DNA of 58,329 nt from an uncultured Bacteroidales bacterium (GCA_944325765.1 CALVBH010000062.1:1-58329), one strand, 5' to 3'; counted from the first letter of the stretch, positions 9,782 through 17,632 are shown. The notes: generated by a model from the letters alone, not told the origin. Translations and numbers: made by a program.

Positions 9782-9811
9782 CAAAAATACAAAATATTTT
9801 GCGTAATTTTG
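9782..9811. promoter_or_regulatory. Divergent -7 elements for DPP III and the clostripain-like gene
   Basis: Minus strand: TATTTTTG at 9789-9782, directed toward the DPP III gene. Plus strand: TAATTTTG at 9804-9811, directed toward the clostripain-like gene with a leader of about 50 nt. Both fit TAnnTTTG exactly. No clear -33 box is seen for either. Confidence 0.5.
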
Positions 9812-9870
9812 CCGCCGTCGCGACACATCTGCTGCCGCGCATATTTGCCCGGGAACTCAAAAGACTGACA

Positions 9871-11178
9871 ATGAAAGCAAAATACGGAATACTGATACTG
9901 CTTGCGATGTGGGGAACGGTTTCCTGCAGCGACATTCTCGACATACCGTATTCGAATCCGAGAAACGCAGGGGGAACGGCTGACGGGACGCTCGGCAGGA
10001 ACGGCACGGAGGACTCGCGCAGGACACTTTTAGTGTATTCCGCCGCATTCCATAACCTGTCCTCGGAACTGGAAGACGATATCGACGATATTTGCGCCGG
10101 ATATGTACCCGACGGCTTCGGCTACTGCGACAACCTTCTCGTCTTCACCCACAACACCGTGTCTTACGGGAATTACAGGACACCCACCGAGCCGTGTCTC
10201 ATAAGGGTATACCGGAACCGCGACGGGATTACAGTAAGGGATACGGTCAGGACCTGGCCGGCAGGGACGAGTGCCGTGGATACAGAGACGCTGACAGATG
10301 TCCTGACATACGTACACCAGGAATACCCTTCGGGCGAATACGGGATGATATTCTCCTCCCACGCCACCGGCTGGCTGCCTGAAGGGACATTCTCTTCCGG
10401 ACGTTTTCCGTCCGCTTCGAAAACATCCGCAGATAAGGAAGGCCGGCGGTCGGGCCCGCAGAAAAGCATAGGACAGGACGCATCCACCGGAGCGGAGATG
10501 GATGTAAAGGATTTCGCGGCCGCCCTGCCTTTCAGACTGGATTACATAATATTCGATGCCTGTCTCATGGGCGGAATCGAGACTGCCTACGAACTGAGAC
10601 ACAAATGCGGCCGCATAGTCTTCTCCTCGGCCGAAATTCTGGCGGACGGTATGGTATACACCAATATCGTCAACAGGCTTTTAGGCGAGTCAATGACCGA
10701 CCTTGTCGGTGTGGCCGAAGATTTTTTCACCCATTACGACAGTCTGACAGGAGACAAAAGGTCAGCCACTGTATCCGTAGTGGACTGTTCCGCCCTGGAA
10801 GACCTTGCCGAAGCCTGCAGGGCCGTTTTCGATGCCCGTAAAGGCCTCATTCCCGGAATCAGCCCGGACAATGTACAGCTCGCCAACTACCAGACACAGT
10901 ATTTTTACGACTTCAGGGACATCCTCACTGAAATCGCATCCGACGAGGAACTGCGGGAAGTAGATGCGGCTTTGGAAAAATGCGTGGAATACAAGGCGAA
11001 TACGGAATATTTCTTCTCGGAGTATCTTCACGGCTCTTTCCGGTTCGAAACTTTCTGCGGGCTGAGCATGTATCTGCCAAGCGCCATACCGCAGAGCCAG
11101 AGGGAAAACAGCAACGATTACTACAGTCTCTATCAGTGGGCTCGGGATACCGGATATATAGATGCCTATTATCTTTAA
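9871..11178 (+). CDS. Clostripain-like (C11) cysteine peptidase lipoprotein
   Basis: 435 residues from the ATG at 9871 (MKAKYGILILLAMWG), with a lipoprotein signal ending TVSCSD. The upstream in-frame ATG at 9799 precedes the promoter box and was rejected. The peptidase C11 pattern is clear: the catalytic His in MIFSSHATGWLPEG (His164) and the catalytic Cys in IIFDACLMGGIETAYEL (Cys231). C11 enzymes cut after Arg or Lys. Residues about 185-210 form a low-complexity insert between His and Cys, possibly an activation loop. It is divergently transcribed from DPP III. The partners and substrate are not evident. Confidence 0.9.
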   Translation: MKAKYGILILLAMWGTVSCSDILDIPYSNPRNAGGTADGTLGRNGTEDSRRTLLVYSAAFHNLSSELEDDIDDICAGYVPDGFGYCDNLLVFTHNTVSYGNYRTPTEPCLIRVYRNRDGITVRDTVRTWPAGTSAVDTETLTDVLTYVHQEYPSGEYGMIFSSHATGWLPEGTFSSGRFPSASKTSADKEGRRSGPQKSIGQDASTGAEMDVKDFAAALPFRLDYIIFDACLMGGIETAYELRHKCGRIVFSSAEILADGMVYTNIVNRLLGESMTDLVGVAEDFFTHYDSLTGDKRSATVSVVDCSALEDLAEACRAVFDARKGLIPGISPDNVQLANYQTQYFYDFRDILTEIASDEELREVDAALEKCVEYKANTEYFFSEYLHGSFRFETFCGLSMYLPSAIPQSQRENSNDYYSLYQWARDTGYIDAYYL

Positions 11179-11206
11179 TACCCGCACCCGGAATGACATA
11201 AAAAGC

Positions 11207-11255
11207 GGAATTTCCGGAAAATTCCGGACACTTTCCAAGTTTTTTACTATCTTTG
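11207..11255 (+). promoter_or_regulatory. rplY promoter region with upstream palindrome
   Basis: The -7 element TATCTTTG at 11248-11255 matches TAnnTTTG, and transcription would start near 11262. A 19-bp near-palindrome (GGAATTTCC...GGAAAATTCC, 11207-11225) sits about 37-55 bp upstream of the start. It could be an operator, or the end of the clostripain-like transcript. Confidence 0.5.
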
Positions 11256-11260
11256 CAGCC

Positions 11261-11307
11261 CCGAAAAGCCGAAGGGCTTTTGGTGCAATGGGGTCCGGCA
11301 ACGGACT
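11261..11307 (+). promoter_or_regulatory. Structured 5' leader of rplY (candidate ribosomal-protein leader RNA)
   Basis: Two stem-loops follow the predicted transcription start. Stem 1 pairs 11264-11270 (AAAAGCC) with 11275-11281 (GGCTTTT), and the flanking CC/GG extend it past a bulged G. Stem 2 is GTCCG (11293-11297) with CGGAC (11302-11306) closed by a GCAA tetraloop of GNRA type. The rplY start codon follows 28 nt later. I do not recognise this as a named leader class. Confidence 0.45.
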
Positions 11308-11334
11308 GAGTAACACATTTTCAAGATTTACAGA

Positions 11335-11910
11335 ATGAAACACATTGAATTGAAAGGGGTTATCCGTCAGACGGGTAACAAGGCCACAGTCAAGGCCATC
11401 CGCAAACAGGGTCTCGTTCCCTGCAACATCTACGGTTCAGGCATCGAGAACGTGATTTTCACGGTAACTGCAAAAGACCTGAAAGCCATCACCCACACAC
11501 CGAATTCCTACATCATCGACCTCGAACTCGACAACGGTCAGAAACTCCTCGCCGTTCTCCACGAAGTTCAGTGGCATCCGGTTACCGATGAGGCACTCCA
11601 CGTGGATTTCCTCGCAGTTACTGAGGCCAAGCCTGTAGTCATCGACGTTCCTGTAGTCATCACGGGACACTCGGAAGGCGTGAAACTCGGAGGAAAACTC
11701 TTCGTTTCATCCCGCAAGCTCCGCGTAAGCGCACTGATGGCGGACCTCCCGGACTCTCTCGAAGTGGATATCACAAACCTGATGATAGGCAAGCAGATCG
11801 TTGCCGGAGACCTTCACTACGACAAACTCAACATCGTATCTCCGAAAGCTACCATCATCTGCTCCGTAAGGGCTACCCGTGCCACTATGCAGGCACAGCA
11901 GAACGCTTAG
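11335..11910 (+). CDS. rplY: 50S ribosomal protein L25 (Ctc type)
   Basis: A 191-residue 5S-rRNA-binding ribosomal protein of the long CTC/TL5 form. The N-terminal L25 domain (residues 1-95, ELKGVIRQTGNKATVKAIRK, GLVPCNIYG) is followed by a C-terminal beta domain (95-185, ending in NIVSPKATIICSVRA). It starts MKHIELKG, 74 nt downstream of the predicted transcription start. The structured leader suggests RNA-level control. pth follows after an 18-nt gap, an arrangement common in bacteria and consistent with an operon. Confidence 0.96.
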   Translation: MKHIELKGVIRQTGNKATVKAIRKQGLVPCNIYGSGIENVIFTVTAKDLKAITHTPNSYIIDLELDNGQKLLAVLHEVQWHPVTDEALHVDFLAVTEAKPVVIDVPVVITGHSEGVKLGGKLFVSSRKLRVSALMADLPDSLEVDITNLMIGKQIVAGDLHYDKLNIVSPKATIICSVRATRATMQAQQNA

Positions 11911-11928
11911 TCCGATAAATCAGATCCC

Positions 11929-12552
11929 ATGGACAATTTCCTTATAGTCGGATTGGGAAATATCGGCGCAGAATATGCGAATACCCGTCACAATATGGGT
12001 TTTATGGTATTGGATGCCTGGGCTCAGGCATCCAATACCGTTTTTTCGCAAAGCCGGTACGGCAGCATGGCCGAAACCACATTCAAGGGTCGCCGCTTCC
12101 ATCTTCTGAAGCCGTCCACCTACATGAATCTCAGCGGCAAGGCCGTCAGGTACTGGATGAACGAGCTGAAACTGCCTCTGGAAAACCTTCTCGTCATCTC
12201 GGATGACCTGAACCTGCCTTTCGGGACAGTCAGAATGCGCAAGAACGGCAGCGCAGGCGGTCACAACGGACTGACCAACATATCGGAACTTCTCGGCAGC
12301 GAAGGATATGCCCGCATCCGCATCGGCATCGGAAACAATTTCAGCCGGGGAAAACAGGTCGATTTCGTCCTCGGAGGACTGAGCGAAGATGAGATGAAGG
12401 AAATGCCGGAAATCTGCGAAAGGGTCATCGCCGGCATAAAGGCTTTCGCCACCATCGGCCCGGACAGGGCCATGAACACCCTGAACACCAAACCCAAAGC
12501 TGCTGCAGCAGATGCCGACAAGACACGTCCGTCAGCGATAGAGCCTGCGTAA
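11929..12552 (+). CDS. pth: Peptidyl-tRNA hydrolase
   Basis: Releases tRNA from peptidyl-tRNA dropped by ribosomes. It has 207 residues, with VGLGNIGAEYANTRHNMGFM at the N-terminus (catalytic His in TRHN), KPSTYMNLSGKAV, DDLNLPFG, and GHNGL followed by RIRIGIGN. The C-terminal 25 residues (KPKAAAADADKTRPSA) are a low-complexity extension not typical of the family. Residues 27-37 are encoded by an almost perfect hairpin followed by six T (12006-12046). In that segment a Trp and a Gln stand where relatives usually have Leu and Lys. The last 21 nt overlap the convergent S26-like gene. Confidence 0.96.
   Translation: MDNFLIVGLGNIGAEYANTRHNMGFMVLDAWAQASNTVFSQSRYGSMAETTFKGRRFHLLKPSTYMNLSGKAVRYWMNELKLPLENLLVISDDLNLPFGTVRMRKNGSAGGHNGLTNISELLGSEGYARIRIGIGNNFSRGKQVDFVLGGLSEDEMKEMPEICERVIAGIKAFATIGPDRAMNTLNTKPKAAAADADKTRPSAIEPA
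12006..12046 (+). terminator. Intrinsic-terminator-like palindrome inside the pth coding region
   Basis: The left arm 12006-12020 (GGTATTGGATGCCTG) pairs perfectly over 15 bp with 12025-12039 (CAGGCATCCAATACC), with a 4-nt GGCT loop. A G-T and an A-T pair extend it, and TTTTTT follows at 12041-12046. It has the form of a strong factor-independent terminator but lies at codons 26-40 of pth. Whether it terminates in vivo is unknown; ribosomes translating pth would be expected to disrupt it. Confidence 0.6.
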
Positions 12553-13038
12553 GACGGCGAGGCACCATCGCCTCAGAGGCAGCAGCATCCTCCAGAGAGC
12601 AGAGCAGCACCTCCAGGAGAGGCTGCCGCATTTCCATTCCTTTCCGGACGGGGTTATCCTGCCTGTAGCCACTCCGGCGATCGTTGCAGGCACGGCCGAT
12701 TCCGTGCCTCTTACGTTCCCGTCACCCATGGTGAGGTACGATATTGCGGAGGGTTGGGCGGAAGGCCTTTCCGGCCTGCCCGCAGCGGCAGAAACAGAAT
12801 AAATCCTGTGAAGAATATAATTGCCGCGATAGCGGAAGAGTATGACTTCGCCGGTCCGGAGAGGGTTCCCGTCGAATTTTCTGACACAGACACGGTCTTT
12901 CCCGTCCCTGAAAAAAGGATACATGCTCCAGCCCTTCACGGTAAAAGTCACATTCCTGCCTTCATTCAGGCTTTCGACTACCTGTGAAAAGAAAATGTCG
13001 TTGGGCACGACTATGGTTTTCCCGTCATTTGCCGCCAT
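12532..13038 (-). CDS. S24/S26-like (signal-peptidase-fold) protein of a PqqD/HprK operon
   Basis: 168 residues. FTVKGWSMYPFFRDGKDRV carries the Ser of the S26 box B. YILHRIYSV resembles the box D of ER/SipW-type signal peptidases, where His replaces the catalytic Lys. LTMGDGNVRG matches box E. No N-terminal membrane anchor is present. The tail of about 35 residues is rich in Trp, Arg, Cys and Leu (SLSWRCCSALWRMLLPLRRW) and could lie along the membrane. The ATG overlaps the stop of the HprK-like gene by 14 nt. In this operon it may trim an exported, modified peptide. The role is inferred; the fold assignment is fairly secure. Confidence 0.75.
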   Translation of the reverse strand: MAANDGKTIVVPNDIFFSQVVESLNEGRNVTFTVKGWSMYPFFRDGKDRVCVRKFDGNPLRTGEVILFRYRGNYILHRIYSVSAAAGRPERPSAQPSAISYLTMGDGNVRGTESAVPATIAGVATGRITPSGKEWKCGSLSWRCCSALWRMLLPLRRWCLAVLRRLYR

Positions 13039-13921
13039 CTTCGAAAACGGTTTTGTAAGTCAGTTCGGCAGCGGCCGTATCAGGAAGACATTCCAGATGA
13101 TAAAGAGGAGTGGCGGAAACCACTTCGGAAACGAAATCGCAGACCATATCCGAGGTCGCATCGGCGTAGTTGAACGCAGGCGGTGCGGACGGAAGCAGCG
13201 CCCCTATGGCCTGCAGCGGATGCAGACCTGTGATTTTGTTGTACGGGGCCTGGCTCAGCCGCACCATGGCCTTCAGGGGATACTTTTCCCGGCGGTAGCA
13301 CGGCGTCTTTCCGCTCCAAGGCGAGCCGTAGACCCATATCTTCCCGGCATCCATCACCCGGACGAACGGGCTGTCATCATTCAGCAGGAACATATCCCGG
13401 TATCTTTCCCTCAACAGTCTGGTATGCGTGCTCTTGCCTGTTCCTGATTCTCCGAGGAACATCGCGGCCGCCCCGTTGCAGACATTGACCGAACTGTGGA
13501 CCGCAGCACATTTTTCAGGTATGCACAGCAGGTTCAGAGCCATCCAGAGCCCGAACCTGGCCATCGAAGGCGAATAGTTTCCGTCGGTACAGAAAATTTC
13601 CCGTGAACCTGGCGTCCATAAAAGCACCAGAACGGCAGTCCCGTCCGGAGACTTCATGTCGAAGTATATCCGGCTGCCGGCCATACCGTAGGAACAGTCT
13701 ATCCCTTCGAAACTTATTTCATAGCATATCTTTTTCGACCCGTATTCTTCCGAAGACAGGACCACGGCTTCATCCAGTTCCGACTTTACGTAAAAATCTG
13801 CAGGCGCATCGGTATAAAACACCTGAAATGCCGCCGATATGTCCATAAATCGGAGAAAAGACTTCCCGCTGACCGAAAACACGAAATCCGCTACCGATAT
13901 TTTCCTTTCCGTCAAAACCAT
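13025..13921 (-). CDS. HPr kinase-like (HprK-type P-loop) protein
   Basis: 298 residues. The C-terminal half resembles the catalytic core of HPr kinase/phosphorylase: a P-loop FLGESGTGKSTHTRLL (Gly157-Thr165 core), preceded by AAVHSSV, then FLLNDDSPFVRV with acidic residues suited to Mg, and a GSPWSGKTPCY segment. The N-terminal half is not the usual HprK domain. Proteins of this kind accompany PqqD-like RiPP recognition elements and ABC exporters; in paeninodin-type lasso clusters a homologue phosphorylates a peptide Ser. It lies 7 nt after the ABC gene and overlaps the S26-like gene. The substrate is unknown. Confidence 0.8.
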   Translation of the reverse strand: MVLTERKISVADFVFSVSGKSFLRFMDISAAFQVFYTDAPADFYVKSELDEAVVLSSEEYGSKKICYEISFEGIDCSYGMAGSRIYFDMKSPDGTAVLVLLWTPGSREIFCTDGNYSPSMARFGLWMALNLLCIPEKCAAVHSSVNVCNGAAAMFLGESGTGKSTHTRLLRERYRDMFLLNDDSPFVRVMDAGKIWVYGSPWSGKTPCYRREKYPLKAMVRLSQAPYNKITGLHPLQAIGALLPSAPPAFNYADATSDMVCDFVSEVVSATPLYHLECLPDTAAAELTYKTVFEDGGK

Positions 13922-13928
13922 AAGATTC

Positions 13929-15641
13929 CTATTTTTGCGACCTGTCCGCCGTCAGTGCGTCCAGGTCAATGATTCTGCGGCAGGCCGAAAGTGTTTCCTG
14001 CCTGTGCGCAATCACTATGACTGTCAATGTGTTGTCTTCGTCCGAAAGTTCGGTGACGAAATTGTTTATCTCTGACTCGGACTCAGGGTCTACGGACGAA
14101 GTGGCTTCATCGAAAAACAGGACCGACGCACCCTTGTACAAGGCCCGTGCGATGCCGATTCTCTGCTTCTGTCCGCCCGATACGGAATTTCCGGCCTCGG
14201 CTATCTTCGAGTCCATTCCCTGCGGAAGCGAAGAAATCCAGTCCCAAAGCCCTACCTTCCTGAAAATATGCTCGATTTTCTGCCTGTCCGCACTGTCCGG
14301 GGATTTTCCGAAAGCCACATTTTCCACGAATGAGCCGTTTATCAGAAAAACGTCCTGAGGCACATAGCCTATAAGAGCCTGCCATGACCTGACCCTGTCC
14401 GGGGAAATCAGTACGTCATCCACGTAAAGTCCGCCTTCCTGCAGAGGATAGAATCCCATAAGAATATTGAACAGCGTGGTCTTGCCGGCTCCTGATTTTC
14501 CCTTTATGCCTACATACTCCCCTTTCCTTATCTCCAGATTCAGATTCCTGAACAGCCGGCCGGAGCCTTCGCCGTATCCGAATGATGCCGACCGCAGGGA
14601 AATGCTGCGCGAGAATGCAAGCCGTTCAGGGGCAACCGGCACAGCCGCGGCTGAATTTCCGCCGCGGCACGGTACGGCTTCCGTACCGGAGCCGGCATCG
14701 GGCAAGAGAATTTCGGCCAGGATATCCACACTGAACTCCGCAGACTGCATGGCCTGCCATGAGGCCACGAGAGATCTCACGGAAGGCAGGATTTTCATCG
14801 CCGAAAGGGCGAAAATGCCGAAAGTCATGGAAATTCCCCACGATGCCGTCATCGAAAGGAGCATCAGTATGATTATCGACAGCATGACCGTGATTTCCAT
14901 AAAGCCCGAAGAAAGGGCGGAATATGACTCGGCCTTTACCCTCACGTCGCCGACCTGGGACAGTCTGGAATGGAAAAGATTCATCTGGCTGTCCAGCGCA
15001 TCGTTTATATAGTATTCGGGATATCCCCTGAACAGCTCATACACCGTTCTCGCCTGATCCCGGCGTGCCCTGTTCTCCGTTACTCCGAGATTCTTCAGTT
15101 TTTTCCTCAGGAAAAAGGAATAGCAGAACATGAACGGACCTATCACCGCGAGAAGCGCGAGAGTAGGCAGAGGCTCATAGATGAACAATGCAGTCAGGAT
15201 GATTGCCAGGAGTATCACCGAAGAGATGACGTTGAGAAACGACATTATCATACCGGAAGTGAAGGTCATGGTGACGACATTGACCTTGTTCGCCAGATCG
15301 ACGCTGACAGCTGAGCGGATGAACTGCAGCCCGCGTCCGAGATAGTTTTTCAGGACACGGTCGGAGAGGTCGGAATACAGGGAAAAAACGAACCTGCTCC
15401 TGAAGCCGGTCAGGAGCAGAACGGCCGCACCCTTAAGTAAAATGAATGCCAGAGCCGCAAGCGCCACCGGCAGGACGGTCTCGAACGTGCCGTCCTTTTC
15501 GAGGACCTCGGCCAGCACCGGAATAAAGACCACCACACCGGCAAAGTCCAGGAGAGCCCTCAAAAACAGCGATACGGTGACCCATACGCCTTTCTTCCTG
15601 AAAGGACGGGGAATAACGGAAAATATTTTCCTGAACTCCAT
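13929..15641 (-). CDS. ABC exporter half-transporter (TMD-NBD fusion)
   Basis: 570 residues from the ATG at 15641 (MEFRKIFSVIPRPF), which lies 7 nt past the PqqD-like stop. An ATG at 15701 inside that gene is less likely. The membrane domain (about 1-310) has six predicted helices. In the nucleotide-binding domain (about 345-565) Walker A is GKSGAGKTTLFN, the signature VSGGQKQRIGIARAL, Walker B VLFFDEATSSVD and the switch His IAHRQ. There is no N-terminal C39 peptidase domain, so any leader removal must be done elsewhere, plausibly by the S26-like protein. It probably functions as a homodimer exporting the operon's peptide product. A generic lipid or drug exporter is the alternative. Confidence 0.9.
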   Translation of the reverse strand: MEFRKIFSVIPRPFRKKGVWVTVSLFLRALLDFAGVVVFIPVLAEVLEKDGTFETVLPVALAALAFILLKGAAVLLLTGFRSRFVFSLYSDLSDRVLKNYLGRGLQFIRSAVSVDLANKVNVVTMTFTSGMIMSFLNVISSVILLAIILTALFIYEPLPTLALLAVIGPFMFCYSFFLRKKLKNLGVTENRARRDQARTVYELFRGYPEYYINDALDSQMNLFHSRLSQVGDVRVKAESYSALSSGFMEITVMLSIIILMLLSMTASWGISMTFGIFALSAMKILPSVRSLVASWQAMQSAEFSVDILAEILLPDAGSGTEAVPCRGGNSAAAVPVAPERLAFSRSISLRSASFGYGEGSGRLFRNLNLEIRKGEYVGIKGKSGAGKTTLFNILMGFYPLQEGGLYVDDVLISPDRVRSWQALIGYVPQDVFLINGSFVENVAFGKSPDSADRQKIEHIFRKVGLWDWISSLPQGMDSKIAEAGNSVSGGQKQRIGIARALYKGASVLFFDEATSSVDPESESEINNFVTELSDEDNTLTVIVIAHRQETLSACRRIIDLDALTADRSQK

Positions 15642-15648
15642 CGCCGGA

Positions 15649-15918
15649 TTACTCCGCCAGAAGCCTGCATTCGCGAAGCTTGTCGCACCAGGCCCGGGCA
15701 TCCCGGAGAGCCGTATCCCTGTCTATGCCGTATTCCGACACTAAGGCGTCGGCTACATCCTCCGTTTCGAAATCCCTGCCTGACATCCTGTTCCAGAGGA
15801 AAAGCGAGGATTCGTTCAGCGATATGATTCTGGTCATATCTTCCCCGTTTTTACCCTGGATGATGACCACATGCTGACCGGCCATCTCCCTGACCTTATA
15901 TTTCCCGGAAATTTTCAT
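15649..15918 (-). CDS. PqqD-like RiPP recognition element protein
   Basis: An 89-residue protein of the PqqD winged-helix family, which binds leader peptides of ribosomally made, post-translationally modified peptides. The pattern is a short beta hairpin (YKVREMAGQHVVIIQG), an ISLNESSLFLWNRM helix, FETEDVADALVSEYGID, and a final helix with a C-terminal CRLLAE. It is the first gene of a four-gene operon with a consensus promoter 40 nt upstream. No precursor peptide ORF is visible in the 110 nt upstream of it, so the substrate is probably encoded elsewhere or is a protein rather than a small peptide. Confidence 0.82.
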   Translation of the reverse strand: MKISGKYKVREMAGQHVVIIQGKNGEDMTRIISLNESSLFLWNRMSGRDFETEDVADALVSEYGIDRDTALRDARAWCDKLRECRLLAE

Positions 15919-15959
15919 TGCGCAATATTTAAACTGTTGATAAGCAGTGTCGGATTACG

Positions 15960-15991
15960 CAAAATTATAACTTATATTTTCTGAGACCAAA
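15960..15991 (-). promoter_or_regulatory. Consensus promoter of the PqqD/ABC/HprK/S26 operon
   Basis: On the minus strand, TTTG at 15991-15988, a 20-bp spacer and TAATTTTG at 15967-15960 give a complete Bacteroidota promoter. Transcription would begin near 15953, with a leader of about 35 nt before the PqqD-like ATG at 15918. Confidence 0.8.
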
Positions 15992-16028
15992 TTTTTTTGA
16001 ATATCCTGAACCTAACCTGTATCCCGAG

Positions 16029-17594
16029 TCAAAGTGCAAGCCAGGAAACGCCATAAGGGCAATCCGAAAAGACAGCCTCGGCATCACTATAGTATTCTTC
16101 ATAAAAGGAAGCGGGCAGCTGCCAGCTGGACTCGAACCGTGAAGACACGTCCAGCGCAGAACCGGATTCATCGGTGCTACCGTATTCCTTCCATCCGTTT
16201 ATCACATTTCCGGACGAAGGATTGGGAACTGGAGATGAATACCATCCCGCAGCTGCGATATGCTCCGACATAGAGCAGTTTATGTAAGAGACATTGTCAT
16301 AATATCGGGAGTCACCGCCTGAGCGTGCCAAATATACCGAGCCGTTTCCGACTCCGCTTCCTGAAGTAAGGTCGCAGTCAAGAAAGACAAAGCCGCGGTC
16401 ACCCTTTCCGCATCTTGCCTGCACGATGTAGCCTCTGTCGTATGAACATATCTCGCAGGCTTCGAACAGTGCCGCCTTCGGATACCCCCAGATGAAATCC
16501 ACGTCACCGGTTATTCTGCAGCCGCTGAAATAGCTCCAGCCCTTGAGTTCAATGGTATCCTGCTCGCTGCTGAAATGGCAGTTCACTGCAATCAGACGGC
16601 CGTCCTCGCTGTTGAAATAGATTGTTTCCGCCTGGGAACCGTCCCCATAGGTATTTATGATGGACAGATCCTCGAAACGGAGCATATCACAGTTTTCCAC
16701 CAATACCACGGACCGGCCTCCGGTCTTGCCCACAGCCTCTCCGGGCGAAGGCGCGGAAGTCACGCCCTGCCCCACTCCGTTGGTCATCATTTCACTGTTT
16801 GCAAAGCGTATGACAGTCTCGTCTTTCCCAGATCCCTTTATGGTCAGCTTGTTCTTGCCTCGTATATAGAGCTGCTCCTCGTAGATTCCGGCGGAGACTG
16901 AAACAGTCATTTCATAGCTCTGTCCGCAGCTGTTCGCGAAAATCACAGCGCCCTGGACCGTCATAAAGTCACAGTCACGGCTTCCCACAGTTACCTCCCC
17001 GTCTTTCGAAGGGCGGGGCATCACCGAAAAAGTCCACTCTCCGGGAGCGATGCCGTCGAAACCGTCGGCAATGATAGCTCCGGCTTCTATTTCGACCTGA
17101 TATTCCCCGTCATAGTCAAGCTTGTCGGAGTGGAGACGGACAGTGACGGTGTTGCCGCTGATGGTCAGCGGATTATAATAAACGATTCTATAATATCCCG
17201 TAGAAGACGAACCGATGGCGTCCATAGCTGTGTTGAAAAGGGTTGTTCCGGTCATCTGCGGCCTGCTTTCCGAAGGTCTGATATCCGCTACATCTATCAT
17301 ATCCACCGTCTCGCCTGCAGCATCCAGTATGCGGATTTTTCCTGAAGATCCCATTTGCGGAGCAGAGGCGAAAGTCAGCGTCAGGTACGAGTCTATGCAG
17401 GCATTCTTTCCTGACGGATATGCCGTAAAAATATCTGTCACCAATTCGTCCGGCCTTTCCATCGGGACCGAAGTCCCGCCTCCGTCACTGTCTCCGCTGC
17501 CGGTGCCGTTTCCGGCCTTATCACACGAAACTGCGGCAAGCAGGACCGTTGCCGTCAGGGAAACTGAGGAAATGAATCTATACAGGATGTTCAT
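16029..17594 (-). CDS. Pectinesterase (CE8) lipoprotein with N-terminal Ig-like domain
   Basis: 521 residues from the ATG at 17594 (MNILYRFISSVSL), with a lipobox ending VSC. Residues about 40-195 look like a bacterial Ig-like domain (LTLTFASAPQMGSSGKIRI, then VRLHSDKLDYDGEYQVEI). About 205-515 is a right-handed beta-helix pectin methylesterase: FMTVQGAVIFAN, GAGIYEEQL-like VSAGIYEEQLYI, ETIYFNSED, SEQDTIELKG, and GDVDFIWGYPKA with the catalytic Asp of DFIWG. The usual LGRPW motif is present only as YLARSGG; the Arg is kept but the Pro-Trp is lost. It would remove methyl groups from polygalacturonan. No other pectin genes are nearby. Confidence 0.85.
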   Translation of the reverse strand: MNILYRFISSVSLTATVLLAAVSCDKAGNGTGSGDSDGGGTSVPMERPDELVTDIFTAYPSGKNACIDSYLTLTFASAPQMGSSGKIRILDAAGETVDMIDVADIRPSESRPQMTGTTLFNTAMDAIGSSSTGYYRIVYYNPLTISGNTVTVRLHSDKLDYDGEYQVEIEAGAIIADGFDGIAPGEWTFSVMPRPSKDGEVTVGSRDCDFMTVQGAVIFANSCGQSYEMTVSVSAGIYEEQLYIRGKNKLTIKGSGKDETVIRFANSEMMTNGVGQGVTSAPSPGEAVGKTGGRSVVLVENCDMLRFEDLSIINTYGDGSQAETIYFNSEDGRLIAVNCHFSSEQDTIELKGWSYFSGCRITGDVDFIWGYPKAALFEACEICSYDRGYIVQARCGKGDRGFVFLDCDLTSGSGVGNGSVYLARSGGDSRYYDNVSYINCSMSEHIAAAGWYSSPVPNPSSGNVINGWKEYGSTDESGSALDVSSRFESSWQLPASFYEEYYSDAEAVFSDCPYGVSWLAL

Positions 17595-17601
17595 AATTAT
17601 G

Positions 17602-17632
17602 CGGTTATATTTGTACTGTACAAAAATAACCG
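17602..17632. promoter_or_regulatory. 31-bp near-perfect palindrome upstream of the pectinesterase
   Basis: The arms 17602-17616 (CGGTTATATTTGTAC) and 17618-17632 (GTACAAAAATAACCG) pair at 14 of 15 positions around a single central T. The minus-strand -7 box TATTTTTG (17628-17621) lies inside the right arm, so a protein bound here would cover the promoter. The left arm also holds TATATTTG on the plus strand, but no plus-strand gene follows. The ATG of the pectinesterase is 8 bp away. Confidence 0.6.

Noticed and set aside
13025-13921. Genuine HPr kinase of a PTS regulatory system
   Set aside because: The N-terminal domain differs, there is no HPr or PTS gene nearby, and the operon context is PqqD/ABC/S26.
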